Source: Psoroptes ovis (taxonomy: Eukaryota > Arthropoda > Arachnida > Sarcoptiformes > Psoroptidae). From it: a stretch of 64,000 nt of DNA. Under the pieces are notes generated by a model. It searched no databases. It was not told the origin of the DNA and saw nothing but the letters and a program-made list of their open reading frames with translations. Position 1 is the stretch's first letter. Each line of letters opens with the position of its first letter. This document shows positions 14,072 through 25,255 of this stretch, one piece after another. Location of the stretch: positions 2,356,001 to 2,420,000 of the forward strand of contig PQWQ01000002.1 in NCBI GenBank assembly GCA_002943765.1, written 5' to 3'. A program made the position numbers and the translations under genes.

Positions 14072-14992
14072 GGATGTGATGCATCATCATAACAATATGA
14101 AACAATGGTCAGTGGTCAACAAATTTTTGGAATAAAATGAAACATTTCAAACCATTTGTTTTTCTATCGTTTTAAATTGGAAACAATGACGCTTGTAAAC
14201 GACAAGAGAAGCGTTTTACATCAATTCATCAAATTTGTACGAACTTCTTGTATTTACTGCGAGTTTTGTTGAATAATTTCATAAATTTTGAATCTGAAGT
14301 GAATTTATCGGAACAATTTTAATTTCATTGTGTATTCGTTTCATCAAAATAAAATTTGTTTTATCAAAAATTTTTGGACCAAAGGACAGAAAAATTAATA
14401 CTAAAAACAATGTGACAAGGATTTTAAATGAAAAAAAAAAAAAAAATTTGACAAATTTCAAAAATTTGTCAAATGTAAACAATAATTGTTCGTTCAATAA
14501 TTGTGATTGAAAATTTCGCATCTTTTTTCCTTTTACACACATTTGACATGTGAAATTTTTTTACTCTGTTTTAAAAAAGGAAAAATCAATTTCAAAGGTG
14601 AAAATTAATTAAAAATTCTCATATACATGAATAAAGGTAAATATTTATCGTAAAAACTTTGCAGCAACAACAAAAAAGCTTGACATACTAAGCTAAAATT
14701 GAAGATTATTATCATTATTATTGTTATTAAACATCAAAAAACTCATAATAAGTACATAAAAAAAATACATTAATCAATCAATAATTGATTAATTGCAATC
14801 AAATAGTAGTAAACAATCATTGAAAATGATTAATAATTAAAAATGAATTTTTTGTTTTAGATCATTTTTTGATTGAATCGAAGTAAATCGATGCCGTGAA
14901 ATGTATGATTGAATAACCTTATCGGATGCAAAATATCAGGGAAAAAAGTTTTCCTGATCTACTATTCAAATAATTGAACCTCTTGCATTTGA

Positions 14993-15211
14993 CAGGCGGC
15001 CAAGAGTAGTTGCCTGCAACAAATTTTACGAGCAATCAAATTGATCGGCAACTACAACGCGTCGGAAATTGATGTTTTACCAATAGTCCAACAAAAATTT
15101 CAATGGAGACGGTTAATTGATCGAAAAACGTGGATTTTCTTGAGTAATATTCATTCCCAACAATATATCATCAATTATATGCAAATCATTCAAAGTAAAA
15201 TAAGTAGATTA
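14993..15211 (+). other. Open stretch of unusual composition, possible exon or relic
   Basis: Open for 72 codons from just after a TGA (14990-14992) to TAA at 15209-15211, with no early ATG. An acceptor-like TTTGACAG ends at 14995. Local base composition is richer in G+C than the surroundings, and the deduced peptide (ILRAIKLIGNYNASEID near its start) is less repetitive than random open frames here. No family is recognised and no matching donor or neighbouring exon was found. It could be a terminal exon, a transposon relic or chance. Confidence 0.15.
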
Positions 15212-16040
15212 TAATCGATTTCAAGATCTATTTCCAACAATTAAACAAATACAAGCCGCATAGTTATGGGCACAGGTATTTGCATATTTATTCAAATTGA
15301 AAGATTCAAAGATTTGAAAAAAATAAAACATGAAATAATGTCAGCTCGTTGAGCCCACACACGAATAGATTTAAATAAAATTGAATTTTAAATCAATTTT
15401 TAAAATAGTTTTCATTCAATAATCAGCTGATAACAACAAAGAAAAAAATTCAAAAGATTTCAATGATTAGTGAATGAATATCATTAAAAATTTTGAAAAT
15501 GAAATTGAAATAAATGAAATAAATTATTATAACATCAATTATATTGTTATAATGATAATCAAGAAAGGATCACAAGAGAAAACAATGATCAAAACAGGTG
15601 TGATCATCATCATTGGATTGAATTGAATTGAATGTTGAAAAATGTTGCATTCAATCAATCCATAAACAATAAAAATGTTTTCGTTTCTTTGTTGGAACAT
15701 TGTTCATTTAGTAAAACGAACAAAACTAATAATAATTAGTTGTGGACGAGATGATTTTGCATTAAATTTTTCCTCCCTAAAGCTAAATAGACTTGAATAT
15801 TAGGCTTAGATATTCGATAATCATGTCGATTAAAATTCTTCTGATTAAAATATGAAAATGAATTCGTTCACAAAATCAAAGATATCAAAGATCAAAAGTA
15901 TTTCTCGAAACAAAAATTGTTGAAGTTTAACAAGCAGGCTGCAACATCTTACCACTGCAACTCGAACCACTTAGCATCAATGTTCATCAATGATCTTAGA
16001 TTCAAAACACATATAAGAACATTAACAATAAGAATCCTGT

Positions 16041-16058
16041 AGCAGCAGCAGCAGCAGC
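16041..16058. repeat. (AGC)6 trinucleotide repeat
   Basis: Six AGC units, followed by CAA and ATC units; no open frame around it is convincing. Confidence 0.9.
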
Positions 16059-16079
16059 AACATCATCATCTTCGATAGC

Positions 16080-16190
16080 GAACAACACCTGACCAATTGT
16101 TATTGTTTGATATGTTAAAAAAATGAAATAACAAATCAAATATTATCACTATCATTATTATTATTATCAACTATTGGTCAGGTGTGAACA
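16080..16190. mobile_element. Candidate miniature inverted-repeat transposable element
   Basis: A perfect 13-bp terminal inverted repeat, ACACCTGACCAAT at 16085-16097 and its exact complement at 16173-16185, encloses 75 bp of AT-rich sequence. The direct repeat GAACA lies immediately outside both ends (16080-16084 and 16186-16190), the expected footprint of a 5-bp target-site duplication. It is 101 bp between the duplications and has no coding capacity. The superfamily cannot be set from one copy. A 5-bp duplication is unusual among common DNA-transposon superfamilies. Confidence 0.5.
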
Positions 16191-17258
16191 TGTTAATATT
16201 ATAATTATTTGGAACAAAAACATGAACATTTTCGGCAAAAATGAAAATGCAAATAAGGACATCAGCAAGCCAAAGCCACAAATCATCGATTTGATTTTCA
16301 TTTTCCTTCGATAAATGCCATACCTTTTTTGTATGTATTGATTATTTCATCGAATGATTTGATTTCATTTGATATGAATTGAAATTTTTTATTTTCTTTT
16401 GGAAAAATCAGAATACTTTTTGTTCAAATCATAATAATAATGATTATTATGCTCAGAATATCAATGCAAATGCATTTGATCAACCTTGAATCTGGAAATA
16501 GAAACCACTATGGAAAATCGATGGAAAAACAAAAGATCTCGTTCTTTGCAGCGAACAGGACTAAATAAGAATCACATGAAATCAATGAATCAACTGCCAA
16601 TAAATTGGTATGATGAAAATTGCAATTTTTTCACAAAAAAAAATTACGTTTCCGATTAATCATTCATAAAATATTGTTTCCGATATTTTTTTTACAACAA
16701 ATATTTTTAGACAAAAATTTTTCGGTGAAAAAACAAAGTCAGACAAAAACACCTAAAAAACAAATAAACAATTCAATATTTGATTCGATAAACAAAAGAT
16801 AAGATCCTGTATCCTATTTCCAAATGCCTCTAAGAGCATATAGAAACGGTTGTTTTCTATTTTTGAAATCACATTTTGGCAATAATTTAATTTCAAGTGT
16901 GAAATATTTCCATTAATAAAAATTTAATCCATTAGATAACAACACAGTGTTGATGCTAAGGAAACAAAACAACAACCAATCAATACACATGAAAAATGGG
17001 ATACATTTGTGTGTGTATGTTGTTTTAAGAATATTTATTTTACGATAAATTACAATCAAAAGGATTTACTATTATTAATAAACACTAAACCTTTGATAAA
17101 CATTACAATGAACAAATGAAATGTTGTTATTTTATTTTTGCTATTGGGCGTCATAAATCAACAATTGTACATGTAATGTCATTCGATACAATAATAGTCG
17201 AATGATTTATCAGATAATATTAATTAATATACACTTGGGATTATTTTTCATTTAGGCA

Positions 17259-17265
17259 TATAAAA
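17259..17265 (+). promoter_or_regulatory. Possible TATA box
   Basis: TATAAAA lies 116 bp upstream of the ATG of the small gene at 17381. In such AT-rich DNA the match alone is weak evidence. Confidence 0.25.
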
Positions 17266-17380
17266 TTGATTGAAAATTGAAAAAAATTGAGATCATTCAA
17301 TTATATTAAATCGACAATTACATTCAATTTTTGAAAAGATTATTATTTTAAATCGAAAATAAAACAATCAAGATAGAAAA

Positions 17381-18070
17381 ATGTCAGGTAAGCCAATTCG
17401 ATTGATTATTGTCTGAAAATTATTTTTTTTTCGAATGTTTAACATGAAACCGAAACCATTATTGTTATCATTATTGTCATTTTGAACAATTAATCTATTA
17501 ACCAACTAACATATTTATTGAAACAAACCCAAAAATCCCAATTTGAAATGGTGATAAATCATGAAATTATGTCGGAGTTTGTCACTTCAGTTGTAGTCTG
17601 ACAAAAAATTGCTATATTATTTTGAATGTTAATAATATCTTTAAATGAAAAGAAATTAACGAGATAATTGATATGCTGAAAAAATTTTAGAATTATTCTG
17701 TTGTTTCAACTGTGATGATGATAATAATGATAGCAATAATAATAATGGTTGGTACAATAACAATCAAATATATTCATCATCTAATTCATCTTCAACAGAT
17801 CAACCACCAGAGCCAGGTCTATCATATTTTGATGGATCAAACAACAACAAGGGTTTAGGTGTTATACCACCTAATGAAGACCAATATCGCCGTCCAGATT
17901 TAGCTGAACCGCAATATCACCGTCCAGATTTAGCTGAACCGCAATATCATCGTCCAGATTTAGCTGAACCACAATATCGTCCTCCTGATGTTGGTGGTGT
18001 TGACATTTATCCATGTCCATCGTATGATAGCGATTTACCACCACCACCACCATGTGGTGATGAAAATTAA
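17381..18070 (+). CDS. Two-exon gene for a 128-residue Cys/Pro repeat protein
   Basis: Exon 1 (17381-17387) is ATG-TCA-G and ends at a consensus donor, CAG|GTAAGC. After a 303-bp intron, an ATTTTAG acceptor opens exon 2 (17691-18070), which reads on in frame to TAA at 18068-18070. The total is 387 nt with no internal stop. The product begins MSELFCCFNCDDD: four cysteines in the first ten or so residues, a possible palmitoylation cluster (inference). An Asn/Ser-rich segment follows, then PPEPG, then three and a half copies of a ten-residue unit, QYHRPDLAEP, then PPPPP and CGDEN at the C-terminus. There is no signal peptide or membrane segment, so it is probably cytoplasmic or membrane-tethered through acylation. 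I do not recognise a family. An AATAAA lies 62 nt after the stop. The tandem repeat, proline bias and clean splice make it a believable gene. Confidence 0.65.
17882..17971 (+). repeat. 30-bp tandem repeat, three full units, in frame
   Basis: Three 30-bp units begin at 17882, 17912 and 17942, and a partial fourth begins at 17972. Each codes the ten-residue unit of the small protein. Units differ mainly at one codon (CGC, CAC, CAT) and at the last base, so the repeat is read in protein frame throughout. Confidence 0.95.
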
Positions 18071-18131
18071 AAATGAAAATCTTTTGATGTCAAAAATAAA
18101 TTAACATTCTCTTTTTTTTTAATACAATTTG

Positions 18132-18137
18132 AATAAA
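18132..18137 (+). terminator. Candidate polyadenylation signal of the small gene
   Basis: AATAAA 62 nt downstream of the TAA at 18068-18070. The hexamer is frequent in AT-rich DNA, so support comes mainly from position. Confidence 0.4.
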
Positions 18138-19308
18138 ATAAATGCAGTGAATAGACAAGCTTTCATTGAACTAATCAAAATAGTGGAAACATTAATTAAA
18201 ATTACAAACATCAGTAGTTTGTTGTGATTTGCAAAGAAATTTGACTCGGGCGTATTTGAGAAAAAAAAGTACATGGATAATTATGTTTTCAGACAATTAA
18301 AAAAAATTTCCAATTACATGCAAAGATAAACTATAATTTCAAATGACTTTGGTTTAAAATCAAAAAAATGACAAATCAAATAATAGATGGGCAAACATCG
18401 ATTAAATGTTTCGAGATTTGATTCAATTGTTTCCTTAAACTCAAATTTTCGTAACAAATTTCATCAAGCCATATGGCAATGATTTGGAATGAATGAATTT
18501 TCAAGATAAACAGCAAAATCATTTTTGTTTGCTTTTAAAAGTTTTCAAATATCGATAAATAAACAAACAATAAGCAAACATATTGCACACCTGAAATCTA
18601 TTTTATTACATGATTTTTTCGATTATTGCAGTCGAAAATTATGAAATTAATTTGTAACAAATGAGAGAATAATTGAAACTGTTTTGGACAAAAAATCATG
18701 GAAAATGAATCAAGGATGTATAAATTTTCTACTCACATTTGGAAATCGATGAATCAGTATCGATCAATTCGATTGATTGATTTATTTTGTTGCTCAAGAG
18801 TATTATTTATCTTTGAAACAATCACAATTCACTGATAATAATCTGCTTTGTTGTCGTTGTTGATGTTGTTGTTTGTTTGACTTGACATTTCAATTGATTT
18901 GGATAATTTAAATGAAAAAGATTTGAATCAAAAAACAAAAACAAAGATAAAATAATCAAATTGGAATGTATGAGGATTTTTTTTTAAATTTTTTACGATA
19001 ACACACAAATTAAATTATTTTCAAAATTTAAATCATAAATCCATGCCAATTGTTGTTTATTGATTTTCAATAATAGGGATAAATTTGCTTGTTTCAAAGG
19101 TAAATTTCAAGCAACAACAACAACAACGGCAAAAAAACAATTCAAGTTCAAAACGTTCAGTGTTATCAAGTTCAAAACATTTAAATATTTTGCATATATT
19201 TTCATTTCCAATTCAAGACATTTAAGATTCAAGTTGATTATTCAAGATTATATCTATAGAAACGTAATAAAAAACAATTAAAATATTGTAATTTTTATTA
19301 TGAAAATC

Positions 19309-19324
<16 letters not shown>

Positions 19325-19339
<15 letters not shown>
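19325..19339. repeat. (AT)n microsatellite
   Basis: Alternating A/T directly after a long A-run; non-coding. Confidence 0.85.
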
Positions 19340-19656
19340 CCTTTTGTTCTTCCTTAAATTTTTTTATTACGAACAAAAATAAATTGCTTACTTCAAAAAA
19401 TCGTTGAAAAACAATCAAAATAAATAAATTCAAAACAAAACTCAATGTAAAATCAAGGATACAACGACGAAAACAACAACAACAACAACAATGACAATAT
19501 AAGCTACGACAACACAAACATTTGCGCATTCGCATTTTGCTTTACTCACGTCGATTGTATTGAAATGTGTTGAAAATGTTGCAATTTGAATTTTCGCGCC
19601 GTATTTTTTTTTTGATTATTAGCAAACTTATACAATTAAGGATTCACGATTAAGGT

Positions 19657-19662
19657 TTTATT
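19657..19662 (-). terminator. Candidate polyadenylation signal of the ABCA gene
   Basis: AATAAA on the minus strand about 180 nt beyond the ABCA stop codon. Positional inference only. Confidence 0.3.
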
Positions 19663-19841
19663 GATAATTTTTCGGTTAATTATTAATTAATAAAAACAAG
19701 ATAATTTGTAATAGGTTACATGATTATAGATGATGGCCACCAGCAAATTTTTCATTAAGAAAACAAAATTTTTCATTTGTGATGCAATTCGAGATTAAAT
19801 TAAATTTTTTGATTTTAATTGACCAAAAGTTTTAATTCAAT

Positions 19842-22800
19842 TCATGTTTTTATCATTAATAATAATGATAAAAATACTTTCTCCAATGTTGGTTGGCTTA
19901 TTGAATAATGTTCAATGTTTAATTTTTGTCGTGATTGTTCGATTTTATCAAACATTTCACTTAATTTTATACTTTTGCCACATTTATCCCTATTCAAATG
20001 ATATGTAAAAAGATTTTCATATTTTGTCAAAAATTGACAATCAAAATGTTTTTCCATAAATTTGTGAAGACGTATTTCTCTATAAAAATTCATTAATTTT
20101 GCTCGATAATCTTGTTGCTTGATCGCTATTGTTTTAGGCATCGTTAACTTTATTTGCACGATATAACCTTTTACGAATTTTTGTTTCAAGTGTAATGGAC
20201 TACCGATACAGCGTATGCGACCATTCATAATGATAATTAGACGATCGCATAACATTTCACATTCTTCCATTGAATGTGAAGTCAGTACTATTGATGATCC
20301 ATTGTTACGCAAGAAACGTATCGCATTCCATAATCCTCGACGTGATATAGGATCAATACCGGTCGTTGGTTCATCTAAAAATATTATCGATGGATTTCCA
20401 ATAATTGACTGAGAATGCATTGATTCAATGTTGAAATAATTTAATAATTATTAAGAATATCAGAAACTTACGATTGCAAAACTTAATTTACGTTTTGTAC
20501 CTCCACTATAATCACCTACAATGCGATCTATATGAGTGTCTAATCGTAGCAATTCAGCAATGACGTTGATTTGCTCCTCAATCCATTCTTCTTTAATACC
20601 ACGAATTCGACAAATAATTTTCAAAGTTTCACGCCCGGTGAGTTCATCGAGTAGGCCATCGAATTGCGGACAATATCCAATCATGTCCAATATTTTATAT
20701 TTTTTAGGTGTAAATCCATTAATCCAAACGTCACCATTGGTCATTTTAAGGGCACCAACTATCATTTTGAAAATTGTGGTTTTGCCGGCACCATTTTCGC
20801 CTAACAATCCAAAGCATTCACCCATTTTTACTGCAAAACTTATATTTTTAATGGCTTTAAAATGACCAAAATTTTTTGATACATTCTTTACAATCATTCT
20901 ATGCGTTGTTAACATTTCTTTGAAATTTTCCATAATTTTCAATTCCTCATGTTGAACATCTTCATCTTTGTTTGAAATGATACTTTTTTTATTGATCATT
21001 TTTTTCTGTTTAATGTTATTCAACAAATCATTGAATTTTTCTGCAAAAATTTCACTTTCAATCAATATCAATAATATCCAAAATAAAATGCTCAAAACCA
21101 GAAGGCCAATCCCATATTTTCCGATTCCAGGTGTTTCAATGCTCCATAAATTCTCATTGAATCGTATACAATTACTTTTACAGACTTCTTTACAACAATG
21201 TAGAATTTGTATCGGTATATCATCAATATTCAGCGAATGACAAATTTTTTGTACATTCACCGATAAATTCATGATATTGTATTCGGCAAAACATACATCT
21301 AATGCAATTACGTTATTATATAAGGATAAAATACCCATTATGGCAGAATAAATTGGTAGAATGAATGTCATCATCGTATCGATGCCATCACTAAGATATG
21401 TGAGATTAAATTCATCAATACGTGATAATATTACGATTATGATTGAACTGAATCCACCAATAAATAATATCAAAGCAATTTGAATATATGCTGTTTTGTT
21501 ATTATTGAATAAATTGGCCAACATATAAATGAATGGTATTGATGATAAACCATTTAAAGATAATAAAATCATCATCAATGATTGATATCGTAATGAATCA
21601 AATATTCTGATATCAGCAATGTTTAAGGTAAACAAAAGTAACGATACGGATAATGTGTACAAAAAATAATCAACGATAAAATTACATGACCAGTAATAGA
21701 ACATATTTAGACCGGAAATTTTTTGTATAAATTTAAAATTTGTCGTTCGTTCAAGTACCGTTGTGTAAGATGTTGTAGCCATTAAAAAACACAATGACAT
21801 TAATAAACTCATCATTATTTGTGTTTGAAATAATGAATCTAACTCATGTGAATTCATTGAATCTTTCGGTATCTTTGGTAATGGATTATTTCGTATTGAT
21901 AATTTCAATCGACTACGATTCAAATTATACCTCATCAATGTTTGATCGATCATTGCTAATGATATCGGTGCTGAATGATATGCATAATTATTGAACAATG
22001 CGATCGCTGATATTCGGCGATTATTTTGAGTGAATATCGATGAAATCGGAGATTTTTCACCTCTATAATTGATTGAATTTAATCTTTCATTGATGAAATA
22101 ATCCATTGCTTCAGATTCCATAACATCGTGATTAGCTGACATGCTGTTGAAATGGACATTTGAATATTCGTTCAATAAATTTCCATAAGTTTGTGATAAT
22201 TGTCTTGAAATCGGATCTGAAGAATAAAATGAAGTTACATATGTCTTATTGATTAAATTCTCTAAATTCAATGATAATTGTGGAGAATATTCATAGTTTT
22301 TTGCTAAATGTTTTGTACAAACAATGCCAACAATTAGAATCGTTTCTGGAATAATGAAATATGCAATCAATATGAATGGATTTCGTAAAATCAGGCTGAT
22401 TTTCTTAGCAAATTGACCGTAAAATATTTGCATGAATGATTTCAAACCACTGTGATTATGGTTAAATGAATTGTTCTTCAAATGATCAATGAAATTAAGA
22501 AAATATTTTTGGTCGTAATCTATAGTATTATGGCCATCGATTTGAAATTGATTAACACTGTTTTAGGATGAAAATATTATTCGGAATAAATAAACTTGTT
22601 TCGATTACTTACCGAAAAAATACTTCCTCGATTGTTGATGCTGAAATTCCTAGATTATCAATGCCTAAATCTCTATGATTATTTTCAAGTATTGAAAATA
22701 ATGCTCCAAAATTTTTGGATTGCTCTTCGTTTAAACTAAATGTCAATTCATTATTATTGCTTGAATTTAACAAAAATTTTGCATTTTTAATATGTGAGTT

Positions 22801-25255
22801 GATCAAAGCAATTATTTTGTTCTTGTCTGCACTTGTATTTATAGCTATTCTCAAAAAATGCCCTAAATTGTAATCCTTGCGTAATTGATATGGCGTACCG
22901 AAGCAAACAATTCTACCTTGTTGAATGATAGCAATTTTGTCACCTAAAACATCAGCTTCTTCCATAAAATGAGTCGATAATAATATTGTACGATTATATT
23001 TTTCTTTGATCAATAGGTCCCAAATAAATCTTCGGCCTGAAACATCCATACCAGATGTTGCTTCGTCTAAAAGGACAACTTTTGTATTGCCAACCAGCGC
23101 GATCCCTACCTGTCATTTAAAAATAACATAATCTGGAACCAAATAATTAATAAATAAGCATACCGAAAGTTTACGTTTCAATCCACCAGATAGTGATGAT
23201 ACTTTATGATGTCTTCGATTATTCAAATCTAATTTGTTAATCATAGAATCAATTTCTTCATAAATAATTTTATCATCGTATTTTTTCAATTTACAACAAA
23301 ACCACAAATGCTCCTCCACAGTAAGATAATCAAATAAAATATCATATTGTGGACATATACCGAGATCACGACGATTATTTCCATAGCTACCATTGAAAAT
23401 GACTCCATTCATAATTATTTGACCAGAATCAGGCAATATTGAACCGCTTAAAATTGACATTAATGTTGTTTTACCAGCACCATTATGTCCTAATAGCACT
23501 GTAATTTGATTTGACTGTAAATCCAATGATAAATTTTCAATAACAAATGTCTTCTTATTGTCATAAGATTTACATAAATCAATAATTTGTACACCATTAG
23601 GATTTAATGACATATTGGATACACCATTTGGCATTTGACGATGATATGATCGACGAGAATCGAAAAAATTCAATAGCCCTTCTGCGTTATGTTTTCTTCG
23701 TATTATTGATTGAATTAAAATAGCCATTGAGAATTGAATAATCGAAGTCATTATAAACATTATGATAACATGTACGAATGCAATAGGATCATCAAATGCA
23801 ATCGTTTGATTAATATTTGACCAATGTATACCAATGCCATTGTTTTCTAAACGAGATATGATCATCATTCCAATCGGCATATTAACATTAAACGAGAGAC
23901 ATGATGATAATCGAAATATGAAAGGTATGTTACTTTGTTAAATGGTGAAACAGATTAATATGAATGACATTTTTAATGATTAAAATATAAAATTATCCTT
24001 ACTCATAATTTGAATTAATAAAATAATATGGCAAAAATAATAAAATATAGATGGTTGCACTGATTGTACTGGCAAAATCTGCTTTCTTCGATATGATCGG
24101 TATACTACTTATTAGAAAGCAAAATGTTGTAATTGAAATTGAATATAGCAGGAGAAAAATGAACACTAAAAATGGATTACTATGCTCAAGAATTGATTCA
24201 TTATTAATTGGGACAGAAAGAATTATCGTTATAATAAAAACAAACATAATATTCGATACGAATGAATAAATGAACCATGAAAACCAATAAATTGTATCAA
24301 ATAATCCAGTTATGTTCATCATTTCATTTAATCTTAATTCTTTTTCCATAACAATTTCTTTTGTTAATTCCATTGAAATTGAAAGGAAGCTAAGCAAAAT
24401 AATCAATGGAAATATAATTTGTATTTGATAGAGAAAATCATTTGGATCGTATTTTGGAAATGGATATCGTTGTATTGATATTTGTGATTGTTGAAAAAAA
24501 TCTCGACTTTCTGGATCTAAATGCATTGCACTTGCAATACTGATTTGGTGTTGAACATATAAAAAACCATTGATAAAATATTCTGGTGGACCACCATAAC
24601 TATTTAATGGTGATCTTGGTCCAATTTTTACATATTGTGCATAATGTTTAGCTGTTTGCCATGTTGATTCAATCGATTGAATAAAACTATTTTCTTTTTG
24701 TATTTGATAAGGTATGAATGGAAAACGTATAGTAAAATCAACATTTTGATTGTCAATTTTATTGAATATAATTGCACAAGAAATTATATCATTATTATGT
24801 CTTTGATAATATGAAATAGCATGTTTTTCAGTATAAAATCCGATAATATTTCTTCCCATAATATCAATGTTTTTATTATTATCGCTGAAAATTTTCATAA
24901 TGTTTTTAGTATAATTAGTTAATGGTGCATATAATATTTGTTTATTAATCAAAAATAGCGTTGAAAAAAAATCATCATCCAATTGATGTGCCGGATAGAT
25001 GATTTCAGATTTTATCGGCTGCTTGGCGGACAAAATATTAATCAATAATAATATCAAACAAAATAATGTCGATATCAATAATATGAATAGTGAACGCAAT
25101 GGATTCGATAACTTGATTTTGAAATTTTTCCATAATAATAATACAAATAAATTATTATAGGAATTGATGAAAATTTTTTGGGAAAATATATTCGATTTAA
25201 TTCTTGAAGAATTGGATGAAGATGAGACAGAATCATTCTCATAAGACTTTGACAT
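19842..25255 (-). CDS. ABCA-type (ABC subfamily A) full transporter, about 1723 residues
   Basis: Five exons: 24003-25255, 23164-23932, 22613-23109, 20472-22557 and 19842-20408. Introns are 70, 54, 55 and 63 bp, all GT..AG, and the phases join to 5172 nt without a stop. The layout is TMD1-NBD1-TMD2-NBD2. A first membrane helix near residues 50-75 is followed by a large extracytoplasmic loop and further helices. NBD1 has Walker A GHNGAGKT (about 566-573), Q-loop CPQYD, signature LSGGLKRKLS and Walker B VVLLDEATSGMD. TMD2 contains another long loop. NBD2 has Walker A GENGAGKT (about 1426-1433), CPQFD, YSGGTKRKLS, IFLDEPTTGID and an H-loop SHSMEE. The C-terminus carries the family's SISQPTLEKVFL-like element. 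ABCA proteins move phospholipids or sterols across membranes; the substrate here is unknown. NBD1 has Ala for the usual Pro after the catalytic Glu. Start: ATG at 25255. An acceptor-like ACAACAG just upstream allows an extra 5' exon. Confidence 0.9.

Larger units (their letters stand above)
11141..17258. other. Intergenic, no supported gene
   Basis: AT-rich with many short repeats. Three local structures are listed separately: a hairpin at 14045-14071, an open stretch of higher complexity at 14993-15211, and a miniature inverted-repeat element at 16080-16190 with an (AGC)6 tract just before it. The open frame at 12646-12996 has no homology or splice support and is left out. Confidence 0.5.
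18071..19841. other. Intergenic between convergent small gene and ABCA gene
   Basis: No supported exon. It contains candidate poly(A) signals for both flanking genes, an (AT)n tract at 19325-19339, CAA-type repeats near 19470-19495 that create a cysteine-rich shadow frame, and long A/T runs. Confidence 0.5.

Noticed and set aside
17871..18053. 60-codon frame on the minus strand with VQLNLD repeats
   Set aside because: Shadow of the 30-bp repeat in the plus-strand small gene, which has a real ATG and splice sites.
19278..19535. Cysteine-rich frame (-)
   Set aside because: The cysteines come from a CAA/GTT repeat; no partner exon, and it lies downstream of the ABCA stop.
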